Shown here: positions 6,537 to 13,192 of the stretch, piece by piece
Layout of the letters: each line of letters begins with the position of its first letter
How positions within the stretch are numbered: position 1 is the first letter of the stretch
From: a virus
Virus record (IMG/VR): IMGVR_UViG_3300047388_000414
Span: 1-30,979 of that record
DNA: 30,979 nt
Strand: one strand, 5' to 3'
Notes under the pieces: model-generated
The model's database searches: none
What the model saw: the letters and a program-made list of their open reading frames with translations, nothing else
Told to the model about the DNA's origin: nothing
Program-made: the position numbers and the translations under genes

Positions 6537-6719
6537 ATGACGCCAGGTCAAGAAGCACAGAAAGAACGAGCTCGCAAAGAAGCTGAGCATCATCAAAACA
6601 ATTCGAATGTCACGGGACAGCGCGACCCAGAGAGAAGGTTTAAAAATAAAACTGAAATGCTAGGTGAAGATTTAGTGAAAGATGCCGCCAAAGAAGGGCT
6701 TCGAATGGAGATTGAATAA
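6537..6719 (+). CDS. 60-residue polar hypothetical protein
   Basis: A strong AAGGAG precedes ATG 6537. The N-terminus (GQEAQKERARKEAEHHQNN) follows the same Q-x-x-x-R-K-A-x-E pattern as its neighbours, then a charged middle and an acidic amphipathic C-terminal helix (LGEDLVKDAAKEGLRMEIE). Its stop overlaps the next start by one base. Function unknown. Confidence 0.65.
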   Translation: MTPGQEAQKERARKEAEHHQNNSNVTGQRDPERRFKNKTEMLGEDLVKDAAKEGLRMEIE

Positions 6720-6862
6720 TGTGTATTTCTCCTGAACAAGTAAGACAGAAAGAAGAAGCGAAACGCGAGTCCGAAATGAAGACAATGGGCGTTAATGCGA
6801 CAGGGGAAAAGTCATCCCTCAATCAATACAGTGAATTTTCTAATCAAATTAACAACGAATAA
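6719..6862 (+). CDS. 47-residue polar hypothetical protein
   Basis: ATG 6719 overlaps the previous TAA by one base (TAATG), so translation is probably coupled. The N-terminus (SPEQVRQKEEAKRESE) repeats the pattern of the two genes upstream. The C-terminal half is Asn/Ser-rich. A third member of what looks like a tandemly duplicated set. Confidence 0.6.
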   Translation: MCISPEQVRQKEEAKRESEMKTMGVNATGEKSSLNQYSEFSNQINNE

Positions 6863-6873
6863 GGGATACTGAA

Positions 6874-7170
6874 ATGGATAACAAAATTAACGAAAGTCCA
6901 GAAATGAAGGGTAACCGTTCAGCTCCTCGAGTCGGTGAAGACTCTCCTAATTCTATTCGTCGTGCAGGTGGTGAAGACCCACGTCGATATGAAGCTAAAA
7001 TAGCTATTGACAGGGTTGTGCGCGACAATGACATGTCTGGATATAATCACAATTCTACGTCTACTCAGCCTGCTAATAATGGTCGAGAGAATGAAATGCA
7101 AATGAACAGAATGGATAAGAAATCTAATTTAATGGGCACTCCACGTCCTGATGGCACATATTCTTACTAA
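6874..7170 (+). CDS. 98-residue polar, probably disordered protein
   Basis: Follows the previous stop by 11 bases, with AAGGGATACTGAA before the ATG. The product is highly hydrophilic and rich in Asn, Arg, Asp, Gly and Pro (EDSPNSIRRAGGEDPRRYEAK), with no hydrophobic core. It ends with PRPDGTYSY shortly before a strong terminator, so it closes the left-arm rightward operon. Function unknown. Confidence 0.65.
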   Translation: MDNKINESPEMKGNRSAPRVGEDSPNSIRRAGGEDPRRYEAKIAIDRVVRDNDMSGYNHNSTSTQPANNGRENEMQMNRMDKKSNLMGTPRPDGTYSY

Positions 7171-7186
7171 AACAGGTTTACGACGG

Positions 7187-7226
7187 GTGGCTGGTTTTTG
7201 TTATTCCTTTCCAGCCACTTTTTTTT
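7187..7226 (+). terminator. Rho-independent terminator of the left-arm operon
   Basis: GTGGCTGG (7187-7194) pairs perfectly with CCAGCCAC (7211-7218) around a 16-base T-rich loop and is followed by eight T. It closes rightward transcription before the convergent minus-strand block. Confidence 0.9.
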
Positions 7227-7230
7227 AAGT

Positions 7231-7479
7231 TTATTTGTTTGTGCTTGCAAAATCTGAAGCTTCAACTTTGTTTTCCAATTTCTTTGCTTCTGCTAACGGT
7301 TGCAAAATTGACCATTCATGGTCTTTATCCAAGACAAAAACCATCGATTCGCTTACTTGATTTGTATTTGTACCTTTAACTATCATCATGTGATGATGAA
7401 CTATCCAACCCCCAATTACTTTTATTCTGCATGTACTATCATCTAATTTTTCCCATACCCACTCAATTCTCTTTCTCAT
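7231..7479 (-). CDS. 82-residue protein related to the 1602-1844 product
   Basis: The start at 7479 is chosen because AGGA lies 8-9 bases upstream on the minus strand; a 33-residue in-frame extension has no good site. The N-terminus (IEWVWEKLDDSTCRIKVIGG) matches the spaced pattern of the product at 1602-1844. A His-rich HHHMM follows, then a charged helical tail. It is the last gene before the terminator region and may be read from the leftward promoter at 8497-8525. Confidence 0.65.
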   Translation of the reverse strand: MRKRIEWVWEKLDDSTCRIKVIGGWIVHHHMMIVKGTNTNQVSESMVFVLDKDHEWSILQPLAEAKKLENKVEASDFASTNK

Positions 7480-7519
7480 TTTGCTGTATCCTAATAAGTA
7501 TATGATGGAGGCATTCTTC

Positions 7520-7675
7520 ATGAATATAACTAAAAAGAAAATGCTTTTAATTTGTTTCGCAGTGCTGATATATCTCATTTTAAAGCTTTATGTGATTAGT
7601 ACTGCAAGTACAGCCGATGATAATATACCAGATACTTTGTTTCAGGCTTTCATGAATAAAATGCAATGTGGCTAA
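7520..7675 (+). CDS. 51-residue single-pass membrane protein (possible)
   Basis: GGAGG at 7507-7511 precedes ATG 7520. The product starts MNITKKK, has a hydrophobic segment (LLICFAVLIYLILKLYVI, residues about 8-26), then a polar tail. It could be a membrane-anchored or exported peptide. It lies on the strand opposite to the surrounding tiny-gene block and overlaps the end of the 7650-7754 gene by 26 bases. Confidence 0.45.
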   Translation: MNITKKKMLLICFAVLIYLILKLYVISTASTADDNIPDTLFQAFMNKMQCG

Positions 7676-7754
7676 AGCTTATGCTTATTAATACGATTGC
7701 TCCGCATATTATACCCAATAGCACTACTATAATTGCCTGCATTTCTTTTGTCAT
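7650..7754 (-). CDS. 34-residue single-pass membrane peptide
   Basis: Its ATG overlaps the TGA of the upstream minus-strand gene (ATGA), typical of coupled translation. After MTKEMQ the product is one hydrophobic helix (AIIVVLLGIICGAIVLIS) with a short end. Such one-helix peptides in phages include holin-like, antiholin-like and exclusion proteins; nothing here separates these roles. Confidence 0.5.
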   Translation of the reverse strand: MTKEMQAIIVVLLGIICGAIVLISISFSHIAFYS

Positions 7755-7891
7755 ATGTAACCTTCTAACGCAAACCCGCACATAACTACTAATATACTTA
7801 AAGCCGATATTAATGCTATCACTATACATACTATACCTAACGCTGACTTAATTTTCTTACCTAATAATTCACTATTTCTTATTGCTTGCAC
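7751..7891 (-). CDS. 46-residue single-pass membrane protein (GTG start)
   Basis: GTG at 7891 is preceded by AAAGGAG with a spacing of about 9. A basic N-terminus (RNSELLGKKIKS) is followed by a long hydrophobic helix (ALGIVCIVIALISALSILVV) and a short polar end, predicting an inner-membrane protein. It is coupled to the next gene by ATGA. Family unknown. Confidence 0.55.
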   Translation of the reverse strand: MQAIRNSELLGKKIKSALGIVCIVIALISALSILVVMCGFALEGYI

Positions 7892-7906
7892 TTTTAACTT
7901 GCTCCT

Positions 7907-8008
7907 TTATGTTTCGCTTTCATCGTAATCTTCAACGTGATTATAGCACCATGTGCACATTCCGTTCTCTGCTGTTTCTTGTATCTCTCTGCAATCTTCG
8001 CAATACAT
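7907..8008 (-). CDS. 33-residue double-CxxC mini-protein
   Basis: ATG at 8008 follows the extended site AGAGAGGACAATATG on the minus strand. The product has CEDC at residues 3-6 and CTWC at 18-21, then a very acidic tail. This spacing fits a tiny zinc knuckle or redox motif. It lies between two membrane-peptide genes in the same leftward block. Confidence 0.6.
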   Translation of the reverse strand: MYCEDCREIQETAENGMCTWCYNHVEDYDESET

Positions 8009-8025
8009 ATTGTCCTCTCTCTTTT

Positions 8026-8151
8026 TTAATTGAATATCTTCATTATTACGCCCCAAATAGCCATTAAAATGAGTGCTAAATTAGCTAGCCCAACTATTGC
8101 TATTAACGTATAGCCTATGTGGTTCATGTATTGTTCTAGTTCTTTGTTCAT
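8026..8151 (-). CDS. 41-residue single-pass membrane protein
   Basis: ATG at 8151 follows AGAGAGGACAATATG. The product has a polar head (MNKELEQYMNHIGY) and one hydrophobic helix (TLIAIVGLANLALILMAIWGVI) with a basic end (MKIFN), so an inner-membrane peptide. Holin-like or superinfection-exclusion peptides have this shape, but no family is recognised. Confidence 0.6.
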   Translation of the reverse strand: MNKELEQYMNHIGYTLIAIVGLANLALILMAIWGVIMKIFN

Positions 8152-8164
8152 ATTGTCCTCTCTG

Positions 8165-8452
8165 TTAGTTACTATATTTACAATTTTCTTTTCCTTCTAT
8201 CCTGCATGTGCAATTTTCTCTTCGATATCCGCATAAATCCCCGTCTTGGCATGCGCAGTGAACATTGCTGCACCATCTAACATACTTTTCACCTAAGTGT
8301 TTATTTTTCACACATTGAGCTAAACATTGTTTTGCATCTGATAGAGTCGCACATCTCATTACTTCTTTATCATCATCTTTACATCTAACATAAAAAATCC
8401 CTTTGAATTTTTCTATTTTGTAACTACAATTTTTGCTTATGCCATAACTCAT
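8165..8452 (-). CDS. 95-residue protein with 12 cysteines
   Basis: First gene of the leftward block, about 40 bases downstream of the predicted start of the 8497-8525 promoter. AGAGAGGACATT precedes its ATG. The product carries 12 cysteines, clustered in the second half (CSNVHCACQDGDLC, then CTC). It has no signal peptide, so zinc or iron-sulphur binding in the cytoplasm is likelier than disulphides. Family unknown. Confidence 0.65.
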   Translation of the reverse strand: MSYGISKNCSYKIEKFKGIFYVRCKDDDKEVMRCATLSDAKQCLAQCVKNKHLGEKYVRWCSNVHCACQDGDLCGYRRENCTCRIEGKENCKYSN

Positions 8453-8496
8453 ATTAATGTCCTCTCTGGTTTGTTAATTACGATAACACGATGAGC

Positions 8497-8525
8497 ATAA
8501 TAACGCTAGCGCGATTAAGTGTCAA
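8497..8525 (-). promoter_or_regulatory. Near-consensus sigma-70 promoter for the leftward tiny-gene block
   Basis: On the minus strand: a perfect TTGACA (8520-8525), a 17-base spacer and TATTAT (8497-8502, 5 of 6). Transcription would start near 8490, reading into the gene starting at 8452. The spacer contains GCGCTAGCG, a partly symmetrical element that could be an operator. Confidence 0.85.
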
Positions 8526-8870
8526 CTACTTTCTTCGGCTTTCTTCTACCCTAGCTCGCTATTCTCCCTCGGGGATAAATAAATTAGAGGTGGGGCGCTT
8601 CAATTAGCTGCTAGACCTGCTTTTCTGAGGAAAAAACTCTGAAATCGTGGTAAAAATCCAGAACTTTGGGGGGGGATATGAACCGGGGGCGGGGGGGTGA
8701 TGTTGATTCCGGTGCCCTAGAACTCCCCCAGTCAAGTGGCCAGTCACCGCTACAGACCGCGCCAGCCGTGGGCTCCAGGGGATTCGAAGAGCGTCTAGCA
8801 AAGCCTTATAACCGCTTCACCTGTCCCCTCCCACCCGATTAACTAATCATGTCAGCCGACCTAAGAAGAC
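8526..8870. other. Gene-free GC-rich island with tRNA-arm-like fragments
   Basis: No supported gene. From about 8660 the sequence is far richer in G and C than anywhere else in the window, with G-runs (GGGGGGGG near 8668-8675, GGGGGGG near 8691-8697). On the minus strand it can form nested pairings (GTGGG with CCCAC, AGGGG with CCCCT) around a segment resembling a tRNA D-loop (AGCGGTTATAAGGC) and T-loop (TTCGAATCC). No complete cloverleaf closes. It may be foreign DNA, a degenerate tRNA or an assembly join. Confidence 0.5.
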
Positions 8871-8975
8871 TTAAGAACCCCCTAAAGAGAAAAGAGGAAA
8901 TAGTAAAGTAAAAGCCCAAAAATCACATAGTGGTAGAATAAGTGGAAGGAGACATGGGAGTGTCGTATAATCTCC
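8871..8975 (+). repeat. Left copy of a perfect inverted repeat of at least 105 bp
   Basis: Every base matches the reverse complement of 30875-30979. Identity stops after 8975. At the other side it stops only because the window ends, so the repeat may continue to the left of 8871. This copy contains an antisense fragment of the last 17 codons of the large-terminase gene. It ends inside the CGTATAATCTCC element. Confidence 0.95.
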
Positions 8976-8976
8976 G
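8964..8976 (+). promoter_or_regulatory. Repeated promoter-like element CGTATAATCTCCG, copy 1
   Basis: An identical 13-base word occurs at 9334-9346. It contains a perfect TATAAT (8966-8971) but lacks a good -35 at 16-18 bases. It is about 80 bases before the first right-arm gene (9054), a suitable place to start the virion transcript. Confidence 0.45.
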
Positions 8977-9001
8977 AATCTTATATACAACTCGTATAGT
9001 A

Positions 9002-9032
9002 AGTATCCGAAAGCATTCAGTAAAGTGCTTTT
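9002..9032 (+). other. Leader hairpin before the first right-arm gene
   Basis: AAAGCA pairs with TGCTTT around a 10-base loop (about 9011-9032) and is followed by one more T. It lies between the promoter-like element and ATG 9054. A weak attenuator or processing site is possible. Confidence 0.25.
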
Positions 9033-9053
9033 AGTCCAAAGCAAGGTACAAGT

Positions 9054-9311
9054 ATGATAAAACAAATATTACAAGCAATAGATTTATATGCTCTATATTG
9101 GGACGGTGATAAATATTTCATCTTACCAGTTGAATTTTATTCTTTGCATGATAATGGGGATATAAAATGTCATGCATTTGATAGCGATGGTATGTTCGAT
9201 GCTGTAGATGATGAGAGAAATTTTGTAAGATTAATAAAAACAAAAAAAGACTTTCCAATAGCAATAGATATAGATAAAGATGCATTATTAGAATTAGGAA
9301 TAAAACTGTAA
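9054..9311 (+). CDS. 85-residue acidic hypothetical protein
   Basis: AAGG lies 8 bases before ATG 9054. The product is acidic and beta-rich (YALYWDGDKYFILPVEFYSL, then two Asp-rich stretches) with no membrane segment. It resembles no family I can name. It is the first gene of the right arm, next to the inverted repeat. Confidence 0.6.
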   Translation: MIKQILQAIDLYALYWDGDKYFILPVEFYSLHDNGDIKCHAFDSDGMFDAVDDERNFVRLIKTKKDFPIAIDIDKDALLELGIKL

Positions 9312-9333
9312 TGAGTTTACATTAAGAAAGAAG

Positions 9334-9346
9334 CGTATAATCTCCG
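9334..9346 (+). promoter_or_regulatory. Repeated promoter-like element CGTATAATCTCCG, copy 2
   Basis: Identical to 8964-8976. Its TATAAT (9336-9341) is only 7 bases upstream of ATG 9349. Transcription would therefore start at or next to the start codon, giving a leaderless message. Confidence 0.5.
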
Positions 9347-9348
9347 GT

Positions 9349-9672
9349 ATGAATATAAGTAAAAACATTGTAAAAAGCTCTTCTAAATATAGAAAAAGTC
9401 TTCTTGAATATAAAAATTTAATAGAAAGAATATTAGGAAAAGAATTAATGAGTCTACACCCAGCAAGAGATGATATAGAAGCTAGAAGAAAAAGAGAAGC
9501 AATAGAACTATGCGGTAAGAATAGAGGCCCACACGATTACATTGCTATCGAATGGGTTAAGACAGAAAACACAGAGCGAGTAACCAGATTACTTTGTAGA
9601 GTTTGCTTTTGTAATATATCTACATCTACACTGATATCAAATTACGAAGATGTGAGTTATGTAGGAAGTTAG
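9349..9672 (+). CDS. 107-residue basic hypothetical protein, possibly leaderless
   Basis: No Shine-Dalgarno precedes ATG 9349, but a TATAAT does at the distance expected for a leaderless mRNA. The product begins with a basic helical half (KYRKSLLEYKNLIERILGKEL) and has a late cysteine cluster (CRVCFC) that could bind metal. Its end overlaps the 3' end of the convergent lysozyme-like gene by 47 bases. Function unknown. Confidence 0.55.
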   Translation: MNISKNIVKSSSKYRKSLLEYKNLIERILGKELMSLHPARDDIEARRKREAIELCGKNRGPHDYIAIEWVKTENTERVTRLLCRVCFCNISTSTLISNYEDVSYVGS

Positions 9673-10123
9673 TATATTTATTAATTGATTCAACTTTAGT
9701 AGCTGAACCTAATTCTGTATTGTAATATTTTTTATAATAAGTCCAGATAGCATCTACATTACGAAAATCAGGCAAAGGCTCTTTAATTCTTTCATAAAAT
9801 ATTCGAGTCATAGCGGTAGCGAAACGTAAATCATAAATGAGAATATCTTCAGCTGGCATATACGTAAGACCGAAGTTAGAGAACAACTTTAAGAGTAAAC
9901 CACCTCGAGTATGAATATAGTTTTGCCAGATATCATTGTAAGTCTGAGGTTCCATTTGATAGATACCTAACGCAGGACCATTAACTTGTTTAAGATAATG
10001 ACCGCCCAAAGATTCTACAGCGCAAGTGAATACCATTAACTCCTCTGCATTTTGTGAATACATTAGCAAATCATTTAATGTAGACTTAACAATAAGCTCT
10101 CGAAATTGAAGTATATTTAACAT
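9626..10123 (-). CDS. Lysozyme/transglycosylase-like endolysin
   Basis: A 165-residue product. Residues about 30-62 carry a soluble-lytic-transglycosylase-like signature: a catalytic Glu in AVESLGG (Glu37), then GPALGIYQMEP (the family's G-x-x-G-x-x-Q-x-x-P-like block) and a Trp-containing helix (DIWQNY). It would cleave peptidoglycan, either for lysis or as a wall-opening enzyme. It has no signal peptide, so a holin would be needed for export. The start is 10123; the 25-residue upstream extension overlaps the divergent gene. It is encoded against the virion genes, and the 16-like internal protein of this phage seems to lack such a domain. Confidence 0.6.
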   Translation of the reverse strand: MLNILQFRELIVKSTLNDLLMYSQNAEELMVFTCAVESLGGHYLKQVNGPALGIYQMEPQTYNDIWQNYIHTRGGLLLKLFSNFGLTYMPAEDILIYDLRFATAMTRIFYERIKEPLPDFRNVDAIWTYYKKYYNTELGSATKVESINKYTNFLHNSHLRNLISV

Positions 10124-10188
10124 TATGAAAGAAATCCTATAAAATCTAATAATGATGTTAATCGATAGACATGAGGAATGAAACCAAG

Positions 10189-10803
10189 ATGTCAACAAAA
10201 GACGGAATGATAGTAGATGACATTTATAAGCATTTTAAAAATAGATACAATTTAAAGTATTGCGAAGAAACACATTGCAAACTACTTATAAAAGTAATGA
10301 TGAATAAAGATTTCGGATGCCATAGTGCATTTTGTGTTCAAGCAATGGTCTGTGAACAAACATTCTATAACTGGGTTCACAAGCATGAGATTTTTAGGAG
10401 CCTCTGGTTTTTTACTAAGATGGTTGCTAAACAACTCTGGTTCGAAGAAGGCAGAAAGATTAGAGATAAAGAATACCAGATGGGTACAATTAACTTTGAG
10501 TTTGAACATTGGAAGCTCATGGGATGGACCAAGTTCGGTATTAGTCGAAATTCAAAGATTAGAATCAATGTTAATCCTGAAGACTCTCCAGCTAAACACT
10601 ATCAAGAGATTTTAAGACAAGCTTCTGAGGGTGATTTCACTGCTAGTGAATTCAAACAATTAATGGAAGCTGTGAATGTTGGATTAAATGTTCACCAAGT
10701 CTTTGAGTTACAAAAGCAGATAGATGAGTTAAAATCTGATTTGTCAATAGTTGCGGTGAATGCAAATGTCAAAAATCCTTTCGCAGATAAAGGAGCTACG
10801 TAA
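10189..10803 (+). CDS. Probable terminase small subunit
   Basis: A 204-residue product (ATG 10171 would add six residues). The N-terminal region has an HTH-like segment (CEQTFYNWVHKHEIFRSLW) like the DNA-recognition region of phage small terminases. A Trp-rich helical middle and a C-terminal helix rich in Gln, Glu and Lys (VFELQKQIDELKSDL) suited to oligomerisation follow. Small terminases recognise packaging sites and regulate the large subunit. Here it lies about 19 kb from the large subunit. GAGGA at 10173-10177 supports the 10189 start. Confidence 0.6.
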   Translation: MSTKDGMIVDDIYKHFKNRYNLKYCEETHCKLLIKVMMNKDFGCHSAFCVQAMVCEQTFYNWVHKHEIFRSLWFFTKMVAKQLWFEEGRKIRDKEYQMGTINFEFEHWKLMGWTKFGISRNSKIRINVNPEDSPAKHYQEILRQASEGDFTASEFKQLMEAVNVGLNVHQVFELQKQIDELKSDLSIVAVNANVKNPFADKGAT

Positions 10804-10900
10804 AAAAATTAAAATACCGTGGCGTATTATATATGTTGACAGAGAGATTAAGCCGGAAGAATTTGAGAAGAAAACAATATATGTTCACATATGGATATAG
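10766..10900 (+). CDS. 44-residue basic hypothetical protein
   Basis: An ORF of 44 codons overlapping the small-terminase 3' end by 38 bases; its stop lies within the Shine-Dalgarno (TAGGAGAG) of the next gene. The product is basic at the start (MSKILSQIKELRKKIKIPW) and has a beta-rich end. Its own initiation site is weak, so translation may depend on coupling. Confidence 0.45.
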   Translation: MSKILSQIKELRKKIKIPWRIIYVDREIKPEEFEKKTIYVHIWI

Positions 10901-10909
10901 GAGAGCACT

Positions 10910-11212
10910 ATGAGCTGGTGGACTGATATTAAAGATAACTTTGAAAAAATAGCAACGTTCGGTTTGATTGACCCTAAGAGTAATAGGGAACAACAAAGCA
11001 TGATGAATGCTCAAATGAAAGCATATCAAGAACAAACTGAACTAGCTAAAAAGCAATTAGATGAAGCAAGAGCTACAGCTGATGTACAAAAACGTAGAAT
11101 AGAAGAAAAGCAAATTCGAAGTTTACGTGGTAGAAATAGGGCGCAAAACACAGGAATGCTAGGAGTCGGTATGCCTGCCTCAGATGACTTAAGTACTCAA
11201 TTAGGCGGATAA
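10910..11212 (+). CDS. Small virion-region protein at the T7 gp7.3 position
   Basis: A 100-residue product with a central helical stretch (MMNAQMKAYQEQTELAKKQLDEARATADVQKRR) and a Gly-rich, Arg-containing end (TGMLGVG, then STQLGG). It lies immediately upstream of the portal, where T7 carries gp7.3, a tail-assembly protein. Similarity is by position and general make-up, so the role is inferred. GGAGAG precedes its ATG. Confidence 0.5.
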   Translation: MSWWTDIKDNFEKIATFGLIDPKSNREQQSMMNAQMKAYQEQTELAKKQLDEARATADVQKRRIEEKQIRSLRGRNRAQNTGMLGVGMPASDDLSTQLGG

Positions 11213-11217
11213 GATAA

Positions 11218-12867
11218 ATGGATACAACCCAAGGAATGCCTCCTGTTCCAATGCCGGGCAACTCAATGCTTGAGACTTTGCGGAAGAGATATAATACAGC
11301 TAAATATACAGCTGATTTGTGGATTCCAATTCAGCAAGCAGCTTATTTCTATGCGATACCATTTCGTAATAGATATTATCTTCCAGGTAAGGAATTCCAA
11401 GGGACCATTCAAAATACGCGAGTCTACGATACAACCGCAGTAGAAGCAGTTACAACCTTTGTTAGTAAAATACATGACACAATGACACCCCCACAGGTTC
11501 AATGGGGATATTTAGAAGTTGATGATACAATCGTCAAAAACTCTGATGATGAGGAAAGTATACAGCTACTTCAAGAAGCTCAGATGATTCTTGATAATTA
11601 CATGCGTCAATTGTTCACTTACATTCATGCTTCAAACTTCGATGTGACCATTAACGAATGCTACTATGATTTAGCTGTAGGCACTTCAGCACTTGTCATT
11701 AATCAAATTGATGATGAAACCCCGTTCATGTGTACAAGCATTCCTGCTGATAAGCTTGCTATTGAAGAAGCGGCAAATGGCAATATTGAATCATGGTTTC
11801 GAACATGGCAGAACCTTAAAGTATGCGAGCTTAATACTCGTTGGCCTAAGATTATTCTTACACCAAATTTACTAGCATTAATTGCTGGTGACCCTGATGC
11901 AGTTATTAGAAATGTGTATGAAGGGGTAGCTTACTTTGCAAATCAGCCAAAGAAATATTTATATGCTGTGTGGGCTGATAATGATTTGCTTTACTACCAA
12001 TGGTTAGAATCAAATCCAGGCATCGTATGGCGTTGGAAGAAATGTAATAACGAAACCTGGGGACGTGGTCCCGTAATGGAAGCATTGCCTTCTATTATCA
12101 GTTTAAATGAAATGGCGAGGATAGAGCTTGCGTCCGCTAATATTAATACTTTTCGCCCCTATATGGGATTTAGTGATGCTGTATTTAACCCTCACACATT
12201 CAAACTGGAGCCTTTCACCATTATCCCTATTGCTCCTATTGGTTCTAATGGCCAAGTACCTCTTATACCATTACCTAATAGTGCAAATCCTGAATTTGCG
12301 CAGATGACTGTTGCTGATTTGAGAATGCAGATTAAACAACTTCTATTTGCAGAACAGCCTCAAGATTCACGTAGTGTGCAACCACAAACAGCTTATGAAC
12401 TTGCTATGAAGCAATCAACTCTAGCTGAAAAAATAGGACCTATATTTTCTAGAAGTATTCAAGAATTCATGTGGCCTGTTATCAAGAGATTTGCTTATAT
12501 TCTAAACTCAATGGGTTTATTGCCATATCCTGATATAGGTGGAATCCCCATAGTATTTAAGTATAAATCCCCTCTTGCATTATCTAAAGGTCGAGCTGAT
12601 GTTGAGCGTTTTGTACAGTACATTCAAGTAATGCAGGGAATCATGGGGCCGGAAGCAACACAATTATATATTAATCCTAAAACTACTCCGTACATGATTG
12701 CTGACATGCTACAGATAGATGAACGATTCTTGAATAAGCCTGAAGATGTTCAACGTGTTATGCAACAACAACAGAATAAACAAAGCATGGCTGAGCTTGC
12801 TAATCCACAAGGCAGTATGCCAGAGCAACCACAAAACCCAAGTCAACAACCTATAGCTACTTCATAA
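11218..12867 (+). CDS. Portal (head-tail connector) protein
   Basis: A 549-residue product, close to the length of T7 gp8 (536). The N-terminal half contains family-like blocks (WIPIQQAAYFYAIPFRN, FVSKIHDTMTPPQVQWG). The C-terminal half has a long helix with QPQTAYELAMKQS, followed by a Gln-rich end. Twelve copies form the ring at one head vertex through which DNA is packaged and ejected. It is followed by the scaffold and capsid genes, as in T7. Confidence 0.85.
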   Translation: MDTTQGMPPVPMPGNSMLETLRKRYNTAKYTADLWIPIQQAAYFYAIPFRNRYYLPGKEFQGTIQNTRVYDTTAVEAVTTFVSKIHDTMTPPQVQWGYLEVDDTIVKNSDDEESIQLLQEAQMILDNYMRQLFTYIHASNFDVTINECYYDLAVGTSALVINQIDDETPFMCTSIPADKLAIEEAANGNIESWFRTWQNLKVCELNTRWPKIILTPNLLALIAGDPDAVIRNVYEGVAYFANQPKKYLYAVWADNDLLYYQWLESNPGIVWRWKKCNNETWGRGPVMEALPSIISLNEMARIELASANINTFRPYMGFSDAVFNPHTFKLEPFTIIPIAPIGSNGQVPLIPLPNSANPEFAQMTVADLRMQIKQLLFAEQPQDSRSVQPQTAYELAMKQSTLAEKIGPIFSRSIQEFMWPVIKRFAYILNSMGLLPYPDIGGIPIVFKYKSPLALSKGRADVERFVQYIQVMQGIMGPEATQLYINPKTTPYMIADMLQIDERFLNKPEDVQRVMQQQQNKQSMAELANPQGSMPEQPQNPSQQPIATS

Positions 12868-12877
12868 AGAGGAAATA

Positions 12878-13192
12878 ATGGAGCAAAACAATCCTTTTCT
12901 TGAGCAAGAGAACTTCTTCTCGGGATATCAAAAAAGTATCGATGAATTAAAAAATAACCCACAAATAATTGAATTTGACAAACTCTGCTTTGAGCTATTT
13001 GAAAGTAATGCTCAAGGTAAAAGATTTTTAGAGTTAGTAAAAGAAAGGTACCTTGTTCCTGCATTAGTTAAAAGTGGAACAACTACCTATCAATTAGATG
13101 TTTTGTGGGCTGAAGGATTTAAAGAATTTGGTAGAATGCTACTTGGTTCGGTTCGTTCGCATCAACAAAGAATATTAGCAGGAACTAAATAA
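12878..13192 (+). CDS. 104-residue hypothetical protein between portal and scaffold
   Basis: GAGGAAATA precedes ATG 12878 and the stop overlaps the next start (TAATG). The product is mostly helical and acidic at first (QKSIDELKNNPQIIEFDKLCFELFE), then basic (GKRFLELVKERYLVPALV). It is probably a virion or assembly factor by position; no family is recognised. Confidence 0.6.
   Translation: MEQNNPFLEQENFFSGYQKSIDELKNNPQIIEFDKLCFELFESNAQGKRFLELVKERYLVPALVKSGTTTYQLDVLWAEGFKEFGRMLLGSVRSHQQRILAGTK

Noticed and set aside
8604-8801. 65-residue minus-strand ORF in the GC-rich island
   Set aside because: No Shine-Dalgarno, Pro/Ser-rich low-complexity product, and composition explains the open frame.
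8760-8860. tRNA on the minus strand
   Set aside because: D-loop- and T-loop-like words are present, but the anticodon arm is missing and the T-stem does not pair, so no cloverleaf forms.
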